NCBI GenBank assembly: GCA_029573235.1
Contig: JAKQGX010000012.1
Coordinates: 62,001-126,000 of the forward strand
DNA length: 64,000 nt
Direction of reading: 5' to 3'
Source of the DNA: Bacteroidota bacterium
GTDB taxonomy: Bacteria; Bacteroidota; Bacteroidia; Chitinophagales; Chitinophagaceae
The notes beneath the pieces are model-generated. The model was not told the DNA's origin. It was given only the letters and a program-made list of their open reading frames with translations, and did no database searches. Positions 37,161 to 45,740 of this stretch are shown in pieces; the first letter of the stretch is position 1, and each line of letters starts with the position of its first letter. A program made the position numbers and the translations under genes.

Positions 37161-37660
37161 AAGACCACTCTTTCGTATTGCTGAAAAGAAAAAGAATACC
37201 GGTGCTTTTCATCTGCCTCATGCTTTTCTTCCCATACGAGCTTCCAATGTGTATGATCAATATCAGGAATAAAAACTGTAGCTCCATCAACTACGGTATG
37301 CACACGTGTGAGATATAATCGATCGATGATATCCATCGTTTGTTGAAACAAGATACCACCGCCAATAATAAACGCTTCATCGGTAGCTTCTCGTTGTACA
37401 CACTCCAAGGCAGCGTCTATAGAATTGTACCTGAGCACTCCTTCCGGTAGCGATACATCTTTTTGGCGGGATATGACGATATTCAACCTACCGGGCAAGG
37501 GTTTCCCCAGCGACTCGTATGTTTTCCGTCCCATAATGATGGGTTTTCCGAAGGTGGTTTTTTTAAAAAACTGTAAGTCTTTAGGCAAATGCCAAGGCAA
37601 TAAATTGTCTTTACCAATGGCATTGTTTTCATCTGCAGCTACTATAGAAGATAGTATCAT
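37157..37660 (-). CDS. folA: Dihydrofolate reductase
   Basis: 167 residues from the ATG at 37660 (MILSSIVAADENNAIGKDNLLPWHLPKDL); an in-frame TTG at 37681 overlaps a perfect -7 element (TACCTTTG, 37679-37686) and is excluded. DHFR motifs: AIGKDNLLPWHLPKDLQFFK with the substrate-binding acidic residue, GKPIIMGRKTYESLGKPLPGRLNIVISR for NADPH binding, EAFIIGGGILFQQ, and the late YSFSFQQYER. It reduces dihydrofolate to tetrahydrofolate. The usual neighbour thyA is absent. Its stop overlaps the GTG of the truncated methyltransferase gene. Confidence 0.95.
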   Translation of the reverse strand: MILSSIVAADENNAIGKDNLLPWHLPKDLQFFKKTTFGKPIIMGRKTYESLGKPLPGRLNIVISRQKDVSLPEGVLRYNSIDAALECVQREATDEAFIIGGGILFQQTMDIIDRLYLTRVHTVVDGATVFIPDIDHTHWKLVWEEKHEADEKHRYSFSFQQYERVVL

Positions 37661-37848
37661 AATGGTCGTATCGTGTTTCAAAGGTAAAAAGGAAATAGTG
37701 TAAAAAAAGATATTGCTACCACCGATGATTTGAAATCTATAAGTATTCGTTTATTTTGCCCTAAATATCTAAATAGCACGGTAGTGCGGATAGCCTTTTG
37801 CTACTTGAGAATTTTTTTAGATTTTCAACGATATACTGACCCCCCATT

Positions 37849-38676
37849 ATGACGAAGGATAGCATATTAATAGTGTTGGTGCTGTACAAGTGTGAATTAC
37901 AAAACAGCCTGAGTTATCATTCGCTCACACAAACCATACAGCACCTTTCTGTACCTCATCACCTTCTGGTTTTTAATAATTCTCCTGAGATAGCTGTACC
38001 GCCATCCGATCAGTACGAAGTAGCCCATGAAGCAACCAATGTAATGCTGAGTGGTGCTTATAATCACGCGCTTCAGGTGGCTGCATCAGCAAAGGACACA
38101 TGGCTGCTGCTGCTCGACCAAGACACACAGTTGACAGAATCGTACTTTCAAACATTATCTGCATTTTTCCAACATCAGTACGATACCAACATCGTGAATG
38201 TAGTACCTCGTTTATTAGGTAATGGGAGAGTTATTTCACCCCACCGAACGCAATTTTTTCATTCCTTTCGGCAACCCGTATTACAGTTTGGTGAGCATGA
38301 CGGGCATGTGATTGCACTTAATTCGGTTTCTTTACTCAGCGTAGATTTTATGCAATCCATCGGTGGTTTTTCATCCGAGTTTCCATTGGATATGTTGGAC
38401 AAATGGACGAGTCTTCAAATCTTCAAACAGCATAAAAAATATTACGTGTTGGATACTACATTGGAGCACCATCTATCCGTACTAGATACCCAGCAGTACA
38501 TGAGCGAAAGCCGCTACAGTCGGCTACTGGAAAGTGAGTATCATTATTTTAAAAAGTTGGGTAAAATACATGTTGTATTATACAAATGTCGCCTTATCTT
38601 TCGATTTATTAAGCAGTTGCTACTTTTCAAAAGCAAGGCATACGCTGTCTTAACCTGTAAACATATTTTTAGGTAA
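37849..38676 (+). CDS. Glycosyltransferase family 2 (rhamnosyltransferase-like)
   Basis: 275 residues, GT-A fold. The N-terminus ILIVLVLYKCELQNSLSYHSL is followed by HHLLVFNNSP and, at the metal site, WLLLLDQDTQL (DxD-type). HVIALNSVSLLSVDFMQSIGGF and FPLDMLDKWTSLQIF form the acceptor side; the pattern is like dTDP-rhamnosyl transferases. The C-terminus ends in a basic, hydrophobic helix (CRLIFRFIKQLLLFKSKAYA) that could bind the membrane. It is the first of three GT2 genes separated by 2-3 nt, clearly one operon. The donor is a guess. Confidence 0.88.
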   Translation: MTKDSILIVLVLYKCELQNSLSYHSLTQTIQHLSVPHHLLVFNNSPEIAVPPSDQYEVAHEATNVMLSGAYNHALQVAASAKDTWLLLLDQDTQLTESYFQTLSAFFQHQYDTNIVNVVPRLLGNGRVISPHRTQFFHSFRQPVLQFGEHDGHVIALNSVSLLSVDFMQSIGGFSSEFPLDMLDKWTSLQIFKQHKKYYVLDTTLEHHLSVLDTQQYMSESRYSRLLESEYHYFKKLGKIHVVLYKCRLIFRFIKQLLLFKSKAYAVLTCKHIFR

Positions 38677-38679
38677 TCC

Positions 38680-39375
38680 ATGGTTTCAGTCTGTGTCACC
38701 ACATATAATGGCGAAAAACATATCGAGGAGCAATTGCGAAGTATTCTTTCGCAACTTGGCGATACGGACGAAGTAATTATTTCGGATGATGGTTCTGACG
38801 ATCATACCCTTTCAATCATTCACAACATTGCCGACAGCAGGGTTTCAATATATCACAATACCGGAAAGAAAGGCGTGATTCATAATGTAGAAAACGCATT
38901 AGGAAAGGCAAAAGGCGACTATATTTTCTTATCCGACCAAGATGATGTATGGTTGCCAACGAAAGTAGCTTGCAGCTTAAAAGGCTTACAGGAAGCGCCT
39001 TTGGTAGTATCCGATTGTTATGTAACAGATGATGACTTACAGATTGTTCACGATTCATTTTTTGCTGTCAACCGCTCCAAACAAAATAAATACTTAGCTT
39101 TATTGAAGAACCCTTATTTGGGTTGTTGCATGGCTTTCCACCGTTCGTTGTTGGAATTGGTTTTGCCCTTCCCCGACCACATACCCATGCACGATATTTG
39201 GATTGGTAATGTGGCAGCCTTCAGAAGGAGTACAAAATTCCTTCCGGACAAACTGATATACTACAGAAGGCATGGCAATAATGTGACTACTACTTCTGAA
39301 AAATCAAAAAACGGATTTATAGATAAAGTAATTTTCAGGATGCATGTTCTGAAAAATTTGTTGATCAAAAGATAA
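38680..39375 (+). CDS. Glycosyltransferase family 2
   Basis: 231 residues. It starts MVSVCVTTYNGEKHIEEQLRSIL, the standard GT2 start, then EVIISDDGSDDHTLSII (nucleotide-sugar binding), YIFLSDQDDVWLPTKV (the DxD metal motif), and LGCCMAFHRSLLEL and MHDIWIGNVAAF toward the acceptor. It resembles rhamnosyl- or galactosyl-transferases of O-antigen clusters. It starts 3 nt after the stop of the upstream GT2 gene and is followed 3 nt later by another, so expression is coupled. Confidence 0.9.
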   Translation: MVSVCVTTYNGEKHIEEQLRSILSQLGDTDEVIISDDGSDDHTLSIIHNIADSRVSIYHNTGKKGVIHNVENALGKAKGDYIFLSDQDDVWLPTKVACSLKGLQEAPLVVSDCYVTDDDLQIVHDSFFAVNRSKQNKYLALLKNPYLGCCMAFHRSLLELVLPFPDHIPMHDIWIGNVAAFRRSTKFLPDKLIYYRRHGNNVTTTSEKSKNGFIDKVIFRMHVLKNLLIKR

Positions 39376-39378
39376 TTC

Positions 39379-40146
39379 ATGAAGGTCTCCATCATTACGG
39401 CTACCTACAATAGTGTTCATAAGTTGCAGCGTGCTATTGACGCTGTAGCCCAACAAGATTATCCGGATTTGGAGCATATACTGATAGATGGCGGTTCTAC
39501 AGATGGTACCCTTGAATTAATACAAAAAAACCAAGAACGTATAGCACATGTTATTTCTGAAAAAGACAATGGCATTTACGATGCGCTCAATAAAGGTATC
39601 CACTTAGCAACCGGTCATATCATTGGGTTTCTACATTCCGATGACGTATTTGAAAATGAAAAAGTCATCTCTACAATCGTACAAAAATTCAAAGAATGTA
39701 ACGCCGATGTGGTTTACGGAAATGTTACTTATCTATCTCACTCCGATGGCAAAAAACGTTTAGTAAGGTATTGGGCAAGCTCCCCTTTTGACCCCAAAAG
39801 TCTTAAGTTTGGATGGATGCCTCCACACCCTACGGTATATTGCAAAAGAGAAGTGTACGAAGACTGTGGTTTATATGATGCCAGCTTTCGCATCGCTGCA
39901 GATTACGATTTTATTTTACGTCTTTTTCAAAATCCTAAATACAAAAAAGTACACATCCCCAATGTACTGGTCAATATGGACATGGGTGGCATCAGCAATA
40001 GTTCTATCAAAAACATAATTAAAAAATCGAAAGAAGATTGGCGAGCCATCAAAAAAAATAAGGCCGGCAACTTCTGGACAATCGTTTTAAAAAACCTAAG
40101 AAAGCTCCATCAATTTTGGGGGTATCGGCAACGCGGTTGGCAATAA
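39379..40146 (+). CDS. Glycosyltransferase family 2 (WcaA-like)
   Basis: 255 residues. MKVSIITATYNSVHKLQRAIDAVAQQDYP, then HILIDGGSTDGTLELI, ISEKDNGIYDALNKGIHLATG and IGFLHSDDVFEN (metal site), VVYGNVTYL, and PPHPTVYCKREVYEDCGLYDASFRIAADYDFILRL. This set is typical of one GT2 subgroup common in Bacteroidota polysaccharide loci. It is the third gene of the GT2 operon. Its product probably adds one sugar to the same glycan as its two neighbours. Confidence 0.92.
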   Translation: MKVSIITATYNSVHKLQRAIDAVAQQDYPDLEHILIDGGSTDGTLELIQKNQERIAHVISEKDNGIYDALNKGIHLATGHIIGFLHSDDVFENEKVISTIVQKFKECNADVVYGNVTYLSHSDGKKRLVRYWASSPFDPKSLKFGWMPPHPTVYCKREVYEDCGLYDASFRIAADYDFILRLFQNPKYKKVHIPNVLVNMDMGGISNSSIKNIIKKSKEDWRAIKKNKAGNFWTIVLKNLRKLHQFWGYRQRGWQ

Positions 40147-40260
40147 GATATGGACGGCTGCCGTTTGGCATTTCTAAATGCATTGTATATTGCTGCGTTT
40201 TTCAGCATTCATTGCGTTCTATTTTCACACTAATCTCTTCATCATTCCTATTGGCAGGTT

Positions 40261-41529
40261 ATGATTCATTATCAGAAATTCACTTTAGCAAACGGTTTGC
40301 GTGTTATTGTACACGAAGATAAAAACACTCCTATGGTTGCCTTCAATGTGCTTTACAATGTAGGCGCTCGCGACGAAGATGCCGACCATACCGGCTTTGC
40401 ACACTTGTTTGAACATTTGATGTTTGGCGGCTCTGAAAATATTCCGGTATATGATGCCCCATTGCAAATGGCAGGTGGCGAGAACAATGCATATACTACT
40501 AATGACATTACCAACTATTACATTCAACTACCTGCTGAAAATATTGAAACCGCATTTTGGTTGGAAAGTGACCGCATGAAGGGCTTAGCATTCAGCCCTA
40601 AAAGCTTGGAAGTACAACGCAAAGTAGTATGTGAAGAGTTTAAAGAACACTATATAAACAAACCATACGGAGATGCTTGGAAACACCTTCGTAAGCTGGC
40701 GTATCAGCAACACCCCTATCAATGGATGACCATTGGCAAAGAGCTAAAACATATAGAAGATGCTACATTGGAAGATGTCAAATCTTTTTTCTATAAACAC
40801 TATCGTCCACAGGAGGCGGTACTATGCATTGCCGGCAACATCTCAGTAGAGAAGGTAAAAGCCTTAGCCGAAGAATGGTTTGGCGATATCCCCATGGGAA
40901 CTCCCTATAATAGAAACTTACCGAAAGAACCGGTTCAAACGGAGCCACATTATGAAACGGTGGAAGCAGATGTGCCTTTAGATGCCTTGTATAAGGCTTG
41001 GCATATTCAAGGGCGTTTACATCCGGACTATTATGCAGCCGATTTGATAACAGAGATTATGGGTAATGGACTCGCCTCTCGTTTGCATCAGCGTTTGGTT
41101 AAGGAGCAAAAACTATTCAGCCATATCCATTGTTATCACACCGGCAGCTTAGACCCCGGACTGCTGGTGATAGAGGGCAAGTTGGTTATTGGTTGTAGCT
41201 TGGAAGATGCCGATGCTGCTATTGAAAAGGAATTAGAAGCATTAATGACAGATGGTGTCAGTGATATTGAGTTGGAAAAAGCAAAAAACAAGATCGAATC
41301 GATGATTGTTTTTGAAGACATGAACTTGCTATCACGCGCCAACAACTTAGCCTTTTATGAATTGCTGGGAGATGCCGCATTAATGAATACGGAATGGGAA
41401 CGATATAATGCCGTTACGGCTGCGCAACTGACTGCCGTGGCTAAGGACGTTTTCAAAAAAGAAAACAGCAGTACGTTGTTTTATAAAAAAAGTGGGAAGG
41501 TTGCCGTTGCCATAGAAGATGATGAATAA
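40261..41529 (+). CDS. M16 family zinc peptidase (insulinase-like)
   Basis: 422 residues, a single M16B-type unit. The inverted zinc motif HxxEH is H48-L-F-E51-H52 in HTGFAHLFEHLMFGG, with the third ligand Glu in VVCEEFKEH (Glu125 or Glu126). The substrate-loop motif NAYTTNDITNYY follows it. The second half is the usual non-catalytic M16C region. No signal peptide is visible, so it may act in the cytoplasm or be exported another way. A second, inactive M16 partner gene, often next to it, is not present. The start ATG is 114 nt after the GT2 operon. Confidence 0.92.
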   Translation: MIHYQKFTLANGLRVIVHEDKNTPMVAFNVLYNVGARDEDADHTGFAHLFEHLMFGGSENIPVYDAPLQMAGGENNAYTTNDITNYYIQLPAENIETAFWLESDRMKGLAFSPKSLEVQRKVVCEEFKEHYINKPYGDAWKHLRKLAYQQHPYQWMTIGKELKHIEDATLEDVKSFFYKHYRPQEAVLCIAGNISVEKVKALAEEWFGDIPMGTPYNRNLPKEPVQTEPHYETVEADVPLDALYKAWHIQGRLHPDYYAADLITEIMGNGLASRLHQRLVKEQKLFSHIHCYHTGSLDPGLLVIEGKLVIGCSLEDADAAIEKELEALMTDGVSDIELEKAKNKIESMIVFEDMNLLSRANNLAFYELLGDAALMNTEWERYNAVTAAQLTAVAKDVFKKENSSTLFYKKSGKVAVAIEDDE

Positions 41530-41597
41530 CGACACACCATTGGATGGTATAATAAACGCAGTCGTTGCTTTTTTACTTACGGCAAAAGAGGGCTCCA

Positions 41598-42041
41598 TTA
41601 GGAGCTATGGTCGTTGATAATGACCCAACCTACCTTTTTCATCTTGCGTAGCAGCAGGGTGTACGATCCGCTTAAATTGCCCGCGGTACGTGCCAAAGCC
41701 CATGTACCCACTACGAAATAATATTCTCCTGACAAGCGCTGCATGCTGATGATGGTGGAAGTAAGTATTCCCATTGCTGCAGCATCCGGGTATGATTTTT
41801 TGTAGCGTTCCAGTGTTGCATGATAGCCATAAGTAGGTCCATTTTTACCGATAAAAACTAGACTATCACTTTCCCAATAACCTTTCATATAACCGACAAT
41901 ATCCCCATTATTCCATGCCGATACTTGGGCTTTCAGAAGAGCACTTATGGCTTGTTCGTCTTTCGATTGAGCAATGGAGTAGTAGCTCACTCCTAAGCAG
42001 AGTACTAACAATAAGCCTGTTTTCCTGAGGAATGTTTTCAT
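41598..42041 (-). CDS. Secreted SnoaL/DUF4440-like protein (NTF2 fold)
   Basis: 147 residues with a signal peptide (MKTFLRKTGLLLVLCLGVSYYSIAQ). The mature part KDEQAISALLKAQVSAWNNGDIVGYMKGYWESDSLVFIG and YGYHATLERYKKSYP, ending KKVGWVIINDHSS, is the compact NTF2-like pattern of DUF4440/SnoaL-like proteins: an N-terminal helix pair, a hydrophobic pocket and a final beta hairpin. Such proteins bind small ligands or have weak isomerase-type activity; no function can be assigned. It is followed upstream on the same strand by a DUF4293 gene. Confidence 0.8.
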   Translation of the reverse strand: MKTFLRKTGLLLVLCLGVSYYSIAQSKDEQAISALLKAQVSAWNNGDIVGYMKGYWESDSLVFIGKNGPTYGYHATLERYKKSYPDAAAMGILTSTIISMQRLSGEYYFVVGTWALARTAGNLSGSYTLLLRKMKKVGWVIINDHSS

Positions 42042-42069
42042 AAGGTGGTATATAAATAATTATAAAAAG

Positions 42070-42519
42070 TTACCGCAAGCGATCCATTGATTTTACCAGC
42101 TTGTCATCCTTTCGAATACCTTTAAAAGCCAGTATCAACAACACCATTACCGCCACCACTACCACAATGCCCGGTTGATAACTGCCGTTTAAAGGTGCCG
42201 GTGCGCTGCTCTTAAAATCTTCAATGCGCATTAAACTAAATGCTATAAACGCTACTGCCGATAAGAGACTAAGCAGTACAAATGATTTTTGACGCTTTCT
42301 GTTTTTGAAAAAGAAAATAGTGATAAAAGGCAATACGATTAAAGCCGTTGCCAATAGCAAGGTTGGCAAATGGTCGCTTATCCGAAGGTACTTCACAAGA
42401 GTGGTGATGCCCTGTGGTACATCTCCTTTATATACATATCCTGTGTACCAATCCATCAACAACAAAGCGCTGAGTAAGGACGATAACAAGAGCCATACAG
42501 ACTGTATTCTTTGAATCAT
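42070..42519 (-). CDS. DUF4293 family membrane protein
   Basis: 149 residues beginning MIQRIQSVWLLLSSLLSALLLM, the standard start of DUF4293. Four membrane helices can be read: 8-28, about 55-73, about 80-100 and about 118-136, with a basic NRKRQKS loop. The C-terminus is charged (KGIRKDDKLVKSMDRLR). The family is Bacteroidota-specific and of unknown function. It lies between serS and the SnoaL-like gene on one strand, with 69 nt to serS and 28 nt to the SnoaL-like gene. Confidence 0.85.
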   Translation of the reverse strand: MIQRIQSVWLLLSSLLSALLLMDWYTGYVYKGDVPQGITTLVKYLRISDHLPTLLLATALIVLPFITIFFFKNRKRQKSFVLLSLLSAVAFIAFSLMRIEDFKSSAPAPLNGSYQPGIVVVVAVMVLLILAFKGIRKDDKLVKSMDRLR

Positions 42520-42588
42520 AAAATAGCTTGTTTTAAAAAGGAATGGTTGTAATGTTTTTTGTGATGACTATGTTTTTTGCAAGTGGTA

Positions 42589-43854
42589 TTATTGTATCCA
42601 TTCGCTACCAAAATAAGGTTGCAATGCGTCAGGGATCTTAATACCATTAGGTGTTTGGTGGTTTTCCAACAAGCATGCCATAATTCGAGGCAAGGCTAAT
42701 GAACTGCCATTTAAAGAGTGTGCCAATTGCGCCTTTCCATTTTCGTCTTTAAAGCGAATTTTCATTCTATTGGTTTGGAAGGATTCAAAATTTGAAACAG
42801 AGCTCACTTCCAACCAGCGTTCTTGCGCAGCACTATACACTTCGAAATCGTATGTAAGCGCTGAGGCAAAACTCATATCACCGCCACACAAACGAAGGAT
42901 GCGGTATTGTAGTTGTAACGATTGTAATAATTTTTCTACATGGGCTACCATCTCCTCTAATGCCTCATAGCTTTTGTCGGGGTGTACCAGTTGTACGATT
43001 TCTACTTTATCAAATTGGTGCACTCTGTTCAATCCGCGCACATCTTTGCCATAACTGCCGGCTTCTCTTCTGAAACATGGAGAATAAGCCGTCATTTTTA
43101 TGGGAAGTGATTTCACAATTTCATCACGGTAGATATTTGTTACGGGCACTTCTGCTGTGGGTATTAAATAAAAGTTGTCTTCCGTAGCATGATACATTTG
43201 TCCTTCTTTGTCGGGCAATTGTCCGGTGCCATATGCTGAAGCTTCATTAACCATATAAGGCGGATAATATTCTTTATATCCGGCTGCGATATTGTATTCT
43301 ATAAAGTAATTGATTAAGGCTCGTTGCAAACGCGCACCACGACCGGTATATACAGGAAAACCGCTTCCGGTAATTTTATTGCCCAGTTCAAAATCTATCA
43401 ATTCATAACGGGCTGCCAGTTCCCAATGAGGTTGTTTTTGAGCAGATAAATCAGGGGTTTCGAATACTTGTCGCACCACTTCGTTATCTTCTGGGGTACG
43501 CCCCACGGGCACCGAATCATGCGGCAGATTGGGCAATCGAAGTAGTTTTTCGTGTAAATCATTATCGATGGTGGCAATCGATTGCAGAAATGTTTTTGAT
43601 TGTTCCTTGTACGTTGATACGGTGGACTTTTGGGTTTCGGCGGCTTCCTTATCGCCCTTTGCCATTAGCATTCCTACATTTTTTGAAGCCGTGTTGATAA
43701 GGGCTGCCAGTGCATCACTTTCTGCTTGTACTTTTCTGCGTTCTTCATCTAAGGCTATTATTTCATCTACCAGTTGCAGGTCTTTAAAATTTTTTTTGCG
43801 CAGTCCTGCCAGAATAGCTTCTTTATTTGTTCTGAATAATTGAATAGATAACAT
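42589..43854 (-). CDS. serS: Serine-tRNA ligase
   Basis: 421 residues, a class II aminoacyl-tRNA synthetase that charges serine and selenocysteine tRNAs. The N-terminal antiparallel coiled coil that grips the tRNA-Ser long arm is evident (residues 28-105, heptad-rich). Motif 2 is CFRREAGSYGKDVRGLNRVHQFDKVEI. Motif 3 is the region NGSSLALPRIMACLLENHQTPNG. The C-terminus is PDALQPYFG. A perfect -7 element ends 7 nt before the ATG. Confidence 0.97.
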   Translation of the reverse strand: MLSIQLFRTNKEAILAGLRKKNFKDLQLVDEIIALDEERRKVQAESDALAALINTASKNVGMLMAKGDKEAAETQKSTVSTYKEQSKTFLQSIATIDNDLHEKLLRLPNLPHDSVPVGRTPEDNEVVRQVFETPDLSAQKQPHWELAARYELIDFELGNKITGSGFPVYTGRGARLQRALINYFIEYNIAAGYKEYYPPYMVNEASAYGTGQLPDKEGQMYHATEDNFYLIPTAEVPVTNIYRDEIVKSLPIKMTAYSPCFRREAGSYGKDVRGLNRVHQFDKVEIVQLVHPDKSYEALEEMVAHVEKLLQSLQLQYRILRLCGGDMSFASALTYDFEVYSAAQERWLEVSSVSNFESFQTNRMKIRFKDENGKAQLAHSLNGSSLALPRIMACLLENHQTPNGIKIPDALQPYFGSEWIQ

Positions 43855-43861
43855 ATGTATG

Positions 43862-43869
43862 CAAAGATA
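43862..43869 (-). promoter_or_regulatory. -7 element of serS (near-leaderless)
   Basis: TATCTTTG, perfect TAnnTTTG, ends 7 nt before the ATG. The predicted leader is about 4 nt. Confidence 0.6.
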
Positions 43870-43994
43870 GTTTTAGCAAGGCTATTTTGCTGTGTTATTT
43901 TATGGCTGGCGGCAAAACTTGAATTACAACTTAGGCGACTTGTGAAGTTATTCTTGCTTTGCATTTTGAAATAGCAGAACTGAAATGGGTGGTT

Positions 43995-45740
43995 CTACTT
44001 TACTTGCCCTCTTCCTAATTCTGCAACAAAAGACTGCCCACTGTTATACGATACAGGCTTACCCGGTTCGCTGGCAAATAAGCGGAAGCGCGCCGATCGA
44101 AGCTTTATTTCACTTCCATCCACCGCTTGAACCTTATTAATAGTGAATCCTATTAATGCTTTTTTTCTGCCATTGTTAGAGGGTATTACATCTACAATTT
44201 TGCCCGTTACTGTGGCACCTTTTCTAATGATTACTCTACCCCCGGCTTCTACATTTTCAGAACAAGTAAGTCTAATTGCTGCACCATCTCTATCTGGATT
44301 TTCAGAACTTATGGTTTCCGAAAGGGTTACTCTGATAGTCTTTCCAGCGGGTACCTCTACCGGTCCAGTATTTGATTTTCGCACCTCTACTGGGCGTGCC
44401 GGCTCTGTTTCCACTTTCTCTTCTTCTTTTGGGTACTCTTTTTTCTGTTCTTCTTTACGAGGTTCTACTTTTTTGGGAGTCGGTTTGGGAGCCTCTGTTT
44501 TTTCTTCTTTTGGAGTTTCACTTTCTGTGTTGTTGTTGGCATTATTTTGTTTACTGATTCGTTGATACATTTCGTTGGGGGTTTCTGAGACAGCTCCTGT
44601 GGTAGGCGATGCATCATTAGAAACAAACCCTTCGGTAGTCGTGGCACTATTTTCTATAGGGTTTGCAACTGCTGTATCAGGGCTGGGTGTGTCTGGGTTG
44701 GGCGTCATCAATGCCCATACTAATAAGATTAAGCAAAGTATTACAGACCCTATCAACAGCAGTACCGGCTTGCTCACCTTTTTGATATCAGGAATATGTA
44801 TGTCTCCTGAAATGTTTTTTGCTTTTGAAAGAAGGGAATTGACGGTAGATGTAGTGGCTGTGGTGCTCGCATTGGTAGTGATTTGTGGTGCTTCTATTGC
44901 CGCTAGTAATGAGGATGTCGGAAGTAGGTTTGCTCCGAATGCCGTTTCGATGGCACGCTTAAATTCTTGTGCGCTTTGGTAGCGATTATCCGGGTTGCGT
45001 TCGAGGGCTTTTGAAATTATTTTTTGCAAAGTAGAAGGCACCGAAGGATTAATGCTTGATATGGGTCTAGGGTTTTGTTCTAATTTATCCTTCATAATTT
45101 GGTAATCCGAATTTGCTTGGTACGGAGGGTTTCCGCTCAGCAACTCGTACATGATATTCCCCACTGCGTAGATATCGGTTCGCTCATCACCTTCCTTTCC
45201 TTGTATTTGCTCAGGCGACATATACTCGAGGGTTCCTACCGATTTGCCATGGCTTGTTAAGCGTTGTGCATTACGCATTCGTGCTATACCAAAGTCCATT
45301 ATTTTCACTTCGCCATCTTCATTTATCATCACATTTGCCGGTTTCATATCCCTATGGATAATTCCTTTTTTATGTGCATGCCCAATACCATCCAACATTT
45401 GTGCGGCGATGGTAGCTACCAATTGATAGCCTATGGTAGTATGTATGCGTATCCAATCTTCGAGCGTTTTCCCTTCCACATATTCCATAACCATCCAGTA
45501 AGTATTTTCTTTTGGGATAAAAGAATACAAATGGGTAATGTTGGGATGGTTTAACCTTGCTAAGGCCAATGCTTCTTGTTGAAATCGATCACTCATTGAT
45601 GCGTCTTCAACCGACGATCTGTTTAGTTGCTTTATGGCTACCTTTCTATCGAGCATGGTGTCATTGGCAACATAAACGGTGCCCATGCCCCCTTCGCCTA
45701 TTTTCTCAATTATCGTGTATTGATTTTCAAAAATGCTCAT
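43995..45740 (-). CDS. Transmembrane Ser/Thr protein kinase with extracytoplasmic C-terminal domain
   Basis: 581 residues. Kinase domain 8-270: glycine loop GEGGMGTVYVA (15-25), Lys37 in AIK, HRDMKPANV (129-137) with catalytic Asp131, DFG (149-151), SVGTLEYMSPEQ (167-178). One membrane helix at about 325-345. Then a long low-complexity linker rich in Lys, Glu and Pro (about 345-455), and a C-terminal domain (about 460-580) starting VEVPAGKTIRVTLSETI and containing GGRVIIRKGATVTGKIVDV. The topology places this domain outside the cytoplasm, where it could sense a cell-wall or surface signal; the repeated-PASTA arrangement is not present. Its start codon overlaps the stop of the PP2C gene by 4 nt (ATGA), so kinase and phosphatase are translationally coupled. 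Confidence 0.93.
   Translation of the reverse strand: MSIFENQYTIIEKIGEGGMGTVYVANDTMLDRKVAIKQLNRSSVEDASMSDRFQQEALALARLNHPNITHLYSFIPKENTYWMVMEYVEGKTLEDWIRIHTTIGYQLVATIAAQMLDGIGHAHKKGIIHRDMKPANVMINEDGEVKIMDFGIARMRNAQRLTSHGKSVGTLEYMSPEQIQGKEGDERTDIYAVGNIMYELLSGNPPYQANSDYQIMKDKLEQNPRPISSINPSVPSTLQKIISKALERNPDNRYQSAQEFKRAIETAFGANLLPTSSLLAAIEAPQITTNASTTATTSTVNSLLSKAKNISGDIHIPDIKKVSKPVLLLIGSVILCLILLVWALMTPNPDTPSPDTAVANPIENSATTTEGFVSNDASPTTGAVSETPNEMYQRISKQNNANNNTESETPKEEKTEAPKPTPKKVEPRKEEQKKEYPKEEEKVETEPARPVEVRKSNTGPVEVPAGKTIRVTLSETISSENPDRDGAAIRLTCSENVEAGGRVIIRKGATVTGKIVDVIPSNNGRKKALIGFTINKVQAVDGSEIKLRSARFRLFASEPGKPVSYNSGQSFVAELGRGQVK

Noticed and set aside
44143-44565. A 140-codon plus-strand frame with Ser/Phe/Leu-rich sequence.
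   Set aside because: Antisense to the Lys/Glu/Pro linker of the kinase; low-complexity coding strands generate such open frames.
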